Shown: positions 6,567 to 9,462 of the stretch, in pieces
Position numbering within the stretch: the first letter of the stretch is position 1
How the letters are laid out: the number at the start of each line of letters is the position of its first letter
NCBI GenBank assembly: GCA_023248915.1
Contig: JAHFDQ010000208.1
Coordinates: forward strand, 1-9,462
Length of the DNA stretch: 9,462 bases
From: Archangiaceae bacterium
GTDB lineage: Bacteria > Myxococcota > Myxococcia > Myxococcales > Myxococcaceae
Direction of reading: 5' to 3'
The notes under the pieces: model-generated
What the model saw: only the letters and a program-made list of their open reading frames with translations
Told to the model about the DNA's origin: nothing
The model's database searches: none
Made by a program: the position numbers and the translations under genes

Positions 6567-8003
6567 ATGGGCCAAGCGAAGAAGAAGGAAAGAGAACCCT
6601 CGGCCGAGCCGCCGCTCGATTCCCCCCCGTCGGAAGGGTGGGTGAAGCCCGCGGGGCTGACCCGCCGCGGCTGGGCCGTCATCGGCGCCATCGTGTTCTG
6701 CGTCAACCTGCCGCTGATTCACTACTACCTGCTCAGGCCCGAGCCCGAGGCGACGGTCACCCTGCCCTTCCGCGACGACTTCTCGGACTTCGGGACGGTG
6801 GCGAAGAACTACTGGACCACCGGGGGCCTCTGGCGCGCCGAGAACGGCGAATTGGTCGCCCCGGGCGCGAAGAACAACCCGCTCTGGCTGAAGGCGAAGC
6901 TGCCCGACGACGTGGCGGTCGAGTTCGACGTGCGGTCGGCCTCGAACGACGGCGACATTCGCCTCGAGCTGTTCGGCAACGGGGTGGACCACGCCTCGGG
7001 GTACGTCTTCATCCTCGGAGGCTGGAACAACTCGCTGTCGGTCATCGGCCGGCTCGACGAGAACGCCCCGCCGATGGCGCGAATTCAAGAGCTGGCCACC
7101 CGCGCGGCCCAGACGCAGGGCAAGCCGGGCGCGGGGCTGGTCGAGACCGGCGTCTACCGCGCCGACACCCGGGTTCGGGTCGAGAAGCCGGGGCCGGCGC
7201 AGGTGGGCCGTCGCTACCACTTCCGAATCGAGCGGCGCGGCACGCTGCTGCGGTGGTACGTCGACGGCCAGCCGTACCTCGAGTTGAATGATCCGCTCCC
7301 CCTGAAGGGCCCGGGCCACGACCGGTTCGCCTTCTCGGACTGGGAGGCCCAGCTCTACTTCGACAACCTCGCCATCGGCCCGCCGGGTGAACCGCTGGCC
7401 TCGGCTCCTCCTCCGGTCGTCGCTCCCCCCCCCTCGGCGTCGCCTGGACCGTTCGCCGACGACTTCGACCGCGTTCGACTGGGCGACGACTGGAACGTGA
7501 CCGGGCCCGGTTCGGCCGTGCTCGAGGACGGCGCGGTGGTTGTGCAACAGACGCACAACCGGCCGGTGTGGCTGCGCCGACCGATGCCCGCCGACGCGGT
7601 CATCGACTTCGACTGCTGGACGGACGACCCGCAAGGCGACATCAAGATCGAGGCCTGGGGAGACGGCCGGTCGTTCTTCGCGGGCGACCCGCGCGCGGCG
7701 TACACGGCGACCGGCTACGTGTTCATCTTCGGAGGCTGGCCCAACACCGCCTCGGTGCTGGCCCGAAGGGAAGAGCACGCGCACGCCCGGGTCGAGCGCA
7801 CCGACGTGCCGGTGCAGCCCGGCAAGCGGTACCACCTACGCGTCGAGCGAAGGGGCGGCCGCATCGACTGGTCGGTGGACGGCAAGCCCTTCCTACAGCT
7901 CGACGACCCGGCGCCGCTGACAGGCCCTGACAACTCGTACTTCGCGTTCTCGGGCTGGGAAACGAAGGTCCACTTCGACAACCTTCGGGTGGCGGCGCTC
8001 TAG
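6567..8003 (+). CDS. Single-pass membrane protein with two tandem jelly-roll (LamG/DUF1080-like) ectodomains
   Basis: A 478-residue protein. A basic cytoplasmic N-terminus (MGQAKKKERE) and Pro-rich stretch lead to one hydrophobic segment at about 35-56 following RR; no AxA cleavage site or lipobox is visible, so it is probably an uncleaved anchor exposing residues 60-478 to the periplasm. The ectodomain is an internal duplication: copy 1 at 66-270 and copy 2 at 295-477, joined by a Pro/Ala/Ser linker (271-294). Matching blocks, in order, are FRDDF/FADDF, PLWL/PVWL, GDIRLELFGNG/GDIKIEAWGDG, SGYVFILGGW/TGYVFIFGGW, RYHFRIERRG/RYHLRVERRG, YVDGQPYL/SVDGKPFL, FAFSDWE/FAFSGWE and YFDNL/HFDNL. The VDG-x-P and FDNL motifs are typical of concanavalin A-like lectin/glucanase folds such as LamG and DUF1080, often sugar-binding; I see no catalytic motif I can name. 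Last gene of the three-gene operon. Ligand unknown, fold assignment fairly good. Confidence 0.87.
   Translation: MGQAKKKEREPSAEPPLDSPPSEGWVKPAGLTRRGWAVIGAIVFCVNLPLIHYYLLRPEPEATVTLPFRDDFSDFGTVAKNYWTTGGLWRAENGELVAPGAKNNPLWLKAKLPDDVAVEFDVRSASNDGDIRLELFGNGVDHASGYVFILGGWNNSLSVIGRLDENAPPMARIQELATRAAQTQGKPGAGLVETGVYRADTRVRVEKPGPAQVGRRYHFRIERRGTLLRWYVDGQPYLELNDPLPLKGPGHDRFAFSDWEAQLYFDNLAIGPPGEPLASAPPPVVAPPPSASPGPFADDFDRVRLGDDWNVTGPGSAVLEDGAVVVQQTHNRPVWLRRPMPADAVIDFDCWTDDPQGDIKIEAWGDGRSFFAGDPRAAYTATGYVFIFGGWPNTASVLARREEHAHARVERTDVPVQPGKRYHLRVERRGGRIDWSVDGKPFLQLDDPAPLTGPDNSYFAFSGWETKVHFDNLRVAAL
6762..7376 (+). repeat. Jelly-roll domain copy 1 of the internal duplication
   Basis: Encodes residues 66-270. 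Relative to copy 2 it has a long insertion of about 50 residues between the GGW block and the RYHF block (about 12-18 in copy 2), containing a helical, Ala/Gln-rich stretch near 172-185. Confidence 0.8.
7425..7433 (+). repeat. Nine-C homopolymer in the interdomain linker
   Basis: Nine consecutive C lie in the proline-rich linker joining the two jelly-roll domains. The frame is intact on both sides in this sequence. A one-base change here would remove the second domain. Confidence 0.9.
7449..7997 (+). repeat. Jelly-roll domain copy 2 of the internal duplication
   Basis: Encodes residues 295-477. It is shorter than copy 1 in the second half but has about ten extra residues before the TGYVF block (RSFFAGDPRAAYT). 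The copies are related mainly at protein level, which suggests an old duplication with different loops since. Confidence 0.8.
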
Positions 8004-8025
8004 CTCGACTGCACCGGCTCGAGGC

Positions 8026-8355
8026 TCAGGCCCGAGGGTCGCCCAGGTGCCGGCAGACGCGCCGCGCGTCCTCGTCGGACAGGTAGGCGAACTGCACCGA
8101 CCGGTACCGACCACCCGTCGCCGGCTGGTCGTCGATGATGAGCCCGCGCACCGAGACCGCCACGCCCCCATCGGGCAGCGCCAATTCGAGCGTCACCTCG
8201 CGCCCGGGCGGAGTGGGCCCGTCGGGCGCCAGGTACCGCATGCCGAGCACGCCCAGGTCCACCGCCCGGGCGGTCAGGCAATGGCCCGAGGCCGTCTCGC
8301 GCACCGCCAGCTCAACATTCATTCGCGTGAAATTGCGCCGTTCGTCGTTGTCCAT
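8026..8355 (-). CDS. Single-domain PilZ protein (putative c-di-GMP receptor)
   Basis: A 109-residue soluble protein, the usual size for a stand-alone PilZ domain. It has the N-terminal arginine motif RxxxR (RNFTR, residues 7-11, in ERRNFTR), then the beta-barrel motif at 33-38, DLGVLG, where the common form is D/NxSxxG; the serine is replaced by glycine. Later strands include VTLELALPDG and RYRSVQFAYLSDEDARRV, the last being a typical PilZ end with a short helix. PilZ proteins bind cyclic di-GMP and change motility, polysaccharide or transcription outputs; the target here is unknown. The start at 8355 has a strong Shine-Dalgarno (GGAGGG) 3 nt upstream. It lies 73 bp downstream of the sigma factor gene on the same strand, so it may be co-transcribed or have its own promoter. 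Family assignment is good; ligand binding is plausible but not assured. Confidence 0.85.
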   Translation of the reverse strand: MDNDERRNFTRMNVELAVRETASGHCLTARAVDLGVLGMRYLAPDGPTPPGREVTLELALPDGGVAVSVRGLIIDDQPATGGRYRSVQFAYLSDEDARRVCRHLGDPRA

Positions 8356-8358
8356 GAA

Positions 8359-8364
8359 CCCTCC
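8359..8364 (-). promoter_or_regulatory. Shine-Dalgarno GGAGGG of the PilZ gene
   Basis: GGAGGG on the minus strand, 3 nt before the ATG at 8355. It is the best match to the anti-Shine-Dalgarno sequence in the window and supports this start. It also forms one arm of a possible small hairpin (CCCTC at 8359-8363 with GAGGG at 8370-8374), too short to call a switch. Confidence 0.65.
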
Positions 8365-8428
8365 GTCGAGAGGGCGATGGTCCGCCGGCCCGAGCGGAAG
8401 TCAAGGAAGCTGCCCCCAAGCGCAGGCC

Positions 8429-9462
8429 CTACCCCTTCGGCACCGCCACCAGGTCGAAGTCGGGAATCTGCGAGCGCATGTACTCGCGCATGCGCACGAT
8501 GAGCGCCGCCTCGACCTGGCGCGCCCGCTCGCGGCTGACGCCCCACCGGGTGCCGATGTCCTGCAGGGTGAGCGGTTCGTCGGCGACCAGCCGCTTGTCG
8601 AACAGGTAGCGTTCCTTCTCGTCGAGCCCCTTGGCGAACTCGGCGAGCTTCTCCTTGAACAGCGCCTTGAGCTGCTCGTTGCCGAGCTTCTCGTCGGCGG
8701 GCACGGCCGAGGAAGGCAGGCCCCGGTCGGCGCGCGTCGTCTTGCCGTCGTCGCCGAGCGGCGCGTCGAGCGACAGCTCGTCGTGGCCCAGGCGCTGGTC
8801 CATCTCGACCACGTCCGCTTCGGTCACGTGCAGCCGTTCGGCGAGCAGCTTGGGGGTGGCCTCGAAGCCCTGGGACAGCAGCCTCTCCTGTTCCTGGCGC
8901 AGCTTGAAGAAGAGCTTCCGCTGGGCCTCGGTGGTACCGACCTTCACCATCTTCCAGTTGTCCATGATGTACCGGAGGATGTAGGCCCTTATCCACCAGA
9001 CCGCGTAGCTCGACAGCTTCACGCCGCGGTCGGGGTCGAACTTCTTCACCGCCTGCATGAGGCCGATGTTGCCTTCCTGGACCAGGTCGAGCAGCGACAT
9101 CGGGTTGCGGTGGTACTGGTGCGCGAGCTTCACCACCAAGCGCAGGTTCGACGCGACCAGGCGGTAGGCGGCCTTCACGTCTCCGGTGTCGCGGTAGCGC
9201 ACGGCCAGCGCGTGCTCTTCCTCGCGGGTGAGCAGCGGGTGGCGGGTGACCTCGGCCATGTAGGCCTGCAGCGGGTCTCGGGAAACCAACCCGCGCTCGG
9301 GCTCGAACTTCGCGGCGGGCCCGGGAACCCGACTCAGAACCTCGACGGCGAGGTCGCCCGGGTCGGCCTCGTCCTCAGTCCCCTCGGGAGCGAGCACCTC
9401 GACGTCCGGCCGTTCGGCCGGGCTGTCGGCGGGCCGGTCGACCGGCCCCTTCTTTTTTCCGC
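8429..9462 (-). CDS. rpoH: RNA polymerase sigma-32 family factor (RpoH-like), 5' end beyond the window
   Basis: Alternative sigma factor of the sigma-70 superfamily that directs RNA polymerase to heat-shock-type or related promoters. Numbering from the GTG at 9397: region 1.2 at about 41-72 (DPLQAYMAEVTRHPLLTREEE); region 2 at 76-147 with DLVQEGNIGLMQAVKKFDP and the promoter-melting/-10-binding segment SSYAVWWIRAYILRYI; the RpoH box at 158-167 (AQRKLFFKLR), the signature of sigma-32 and absent from housekeeping sigma; region 3 about 170-205; region 4 at about 255-309 with the -35-binding helix-turn-helix (LQDIGTRWGVSRERARQVE). The frame remains open to base 9462 through a Lys- and Pro-rich stretch (GKKKGPVDRP), and the GTG at 9397 has no good ribosome site, so the true start is probably just right of the window. 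Myxobacteria carry several RpoH-like factors (SigB and SigC are known), so it may be a stress or developmental paralogue rather than the sole RpoH. Confidence 0.93.
   Translation of the reverse strand, partial: GKKKGPVDRPADSPAERPDVEVLAPEGTEDEADPGDLAVEVLSRVPGPAAKFEPERGLVSRDPLQAYMAEVTRHPLLTREEEHALAVRYRDTGDVKAAYRLVASNLRLVVKLAHQYHRNPMSLLDLVQEGNIGLMQAVKKFDPDRGVKLSSYAVWWIRAYILRYIMDNWKMVKVGTTEAQRKLFFKLRQEQERLLSQGFEATPKLLAERLHVTEADVVEMDQRLGHDELSLDAPLGDDGKTTRADRGLPSSAVPADEKLGNEQLKALFKEKLAEFAKGLDEKERYLFDKRLVADEPLTLQDIGTRWGVSRERARQVEAALIVRMREYMRSQIPDFDLVAVPKG

Noticed and set aside
6687..6701. Possible lipoprotein signal (cysteine at residue 45 in the membrane segment of the jelly-roll protein)
   Set aside because: The residues before the cysteine are IVF; phenylalanine at -1 does not fit a lipobox, and the hydrophobic stretch continues after the cysteine.
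6531..7835. A 434-codon minus-strand frame opposite the jelly-roll protein gene
   Set aside because: It mirrors the plus-strand codons in a shifted frame, has His/Arg/Val-rich shadow composition, and lacks a ribosome site or motif.
8002..8026. Inverted repeat between the convergent jelly-roll and PilZ genes (CTCGA with TCGAG, 10-nt loop) as a terminator
   Set aside because: The stem is only 5 bp plus a bulged extension, there is no T tract on either side, and TCGA is over-used in this DNA, so the match may be chance.
8356..8428. Terminator or small RNA in the 73-bp gap between the sigma factor and PilZ genes
   Set aside because: Apart from the PilZ ribosome site and a 5-bp hairpin overlapping it, I see no strong stem, T tract or promoter boxes.

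Overview
The window is GC-rich (roughly 70% by eye) chromosomal DNA, densely coded, with high-GC third codon positions throughout. A multi-GAF sensor kinase, a PilZ protein, an RpoH-type sigma factor and a DUF4159/VWA pair together suggest a member of the Myxococcota (former Deltaproteobacteria). That placement is an inference from gene content and composition. I see no insertion sequence, tRNA, rRNA, CRISPR array or sign of recent transfer, and no gene-free stretch longer than about 75 bases.

Layout. (1) Bases 1-2318, plus strand: the 3' part of a cytoplasmic sensor histidine kinase (end of a probable PAS domain, three GAF-like domains, HisKA, HATPase_c); its true start lies left of the window. 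(2) Bases 2315-5367, minus strand: a two-gene operon encoding a Tat-exported DUF4159 protein and then, with an ATGA stop/start overlap, a three-helix membrane protein with a periplasmic VWA domain and a glutamine-amidotransferase-like domain that lacks a catalytic cysteine. Its stop codon overlaps the kinase stop codon in one CTAG palindrome. (3) Bases 5368-5410: a 43-bp divergent promoter region with a 10-bp direct repeat (9/10 identical, 31 bp apart) that includes the only AT-rich islands there. (4) Bases 5411-8003, plus strand: three closely spaced genes for membrane proteins of unknown function: a small tail-anchored protein, a polytopic protein with about seven helices, and a single-pass protein whose exported part is a tandem duplication of a jelly-roll/LamG-like domain. 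(5) Bases 8026-9462, minus strand: a single-domain PilZ protein preceded by an RpoH-family sigma factor whose 5' end runs off the right edge.

How they may work together. The DUF4159 and VWA products should both act in or face the periplasm, and probably form one envelope assembly related to the MoxR/DUF58/BatA class of operons, but here without MoxR or DUF58. The divergent three-gene group shares its control region and is also envelope-directed, so the two groups may be co-regulated. The kinase, PilZ protein and sigma factor are signalling and regulatory genes with no demonstrated link to the envelope genes. The best candidates for something undescribed are the three-gene membrane cassette with its duplicated ectodomain and the MoxR-less VWA/DUF4159 pair facing it.
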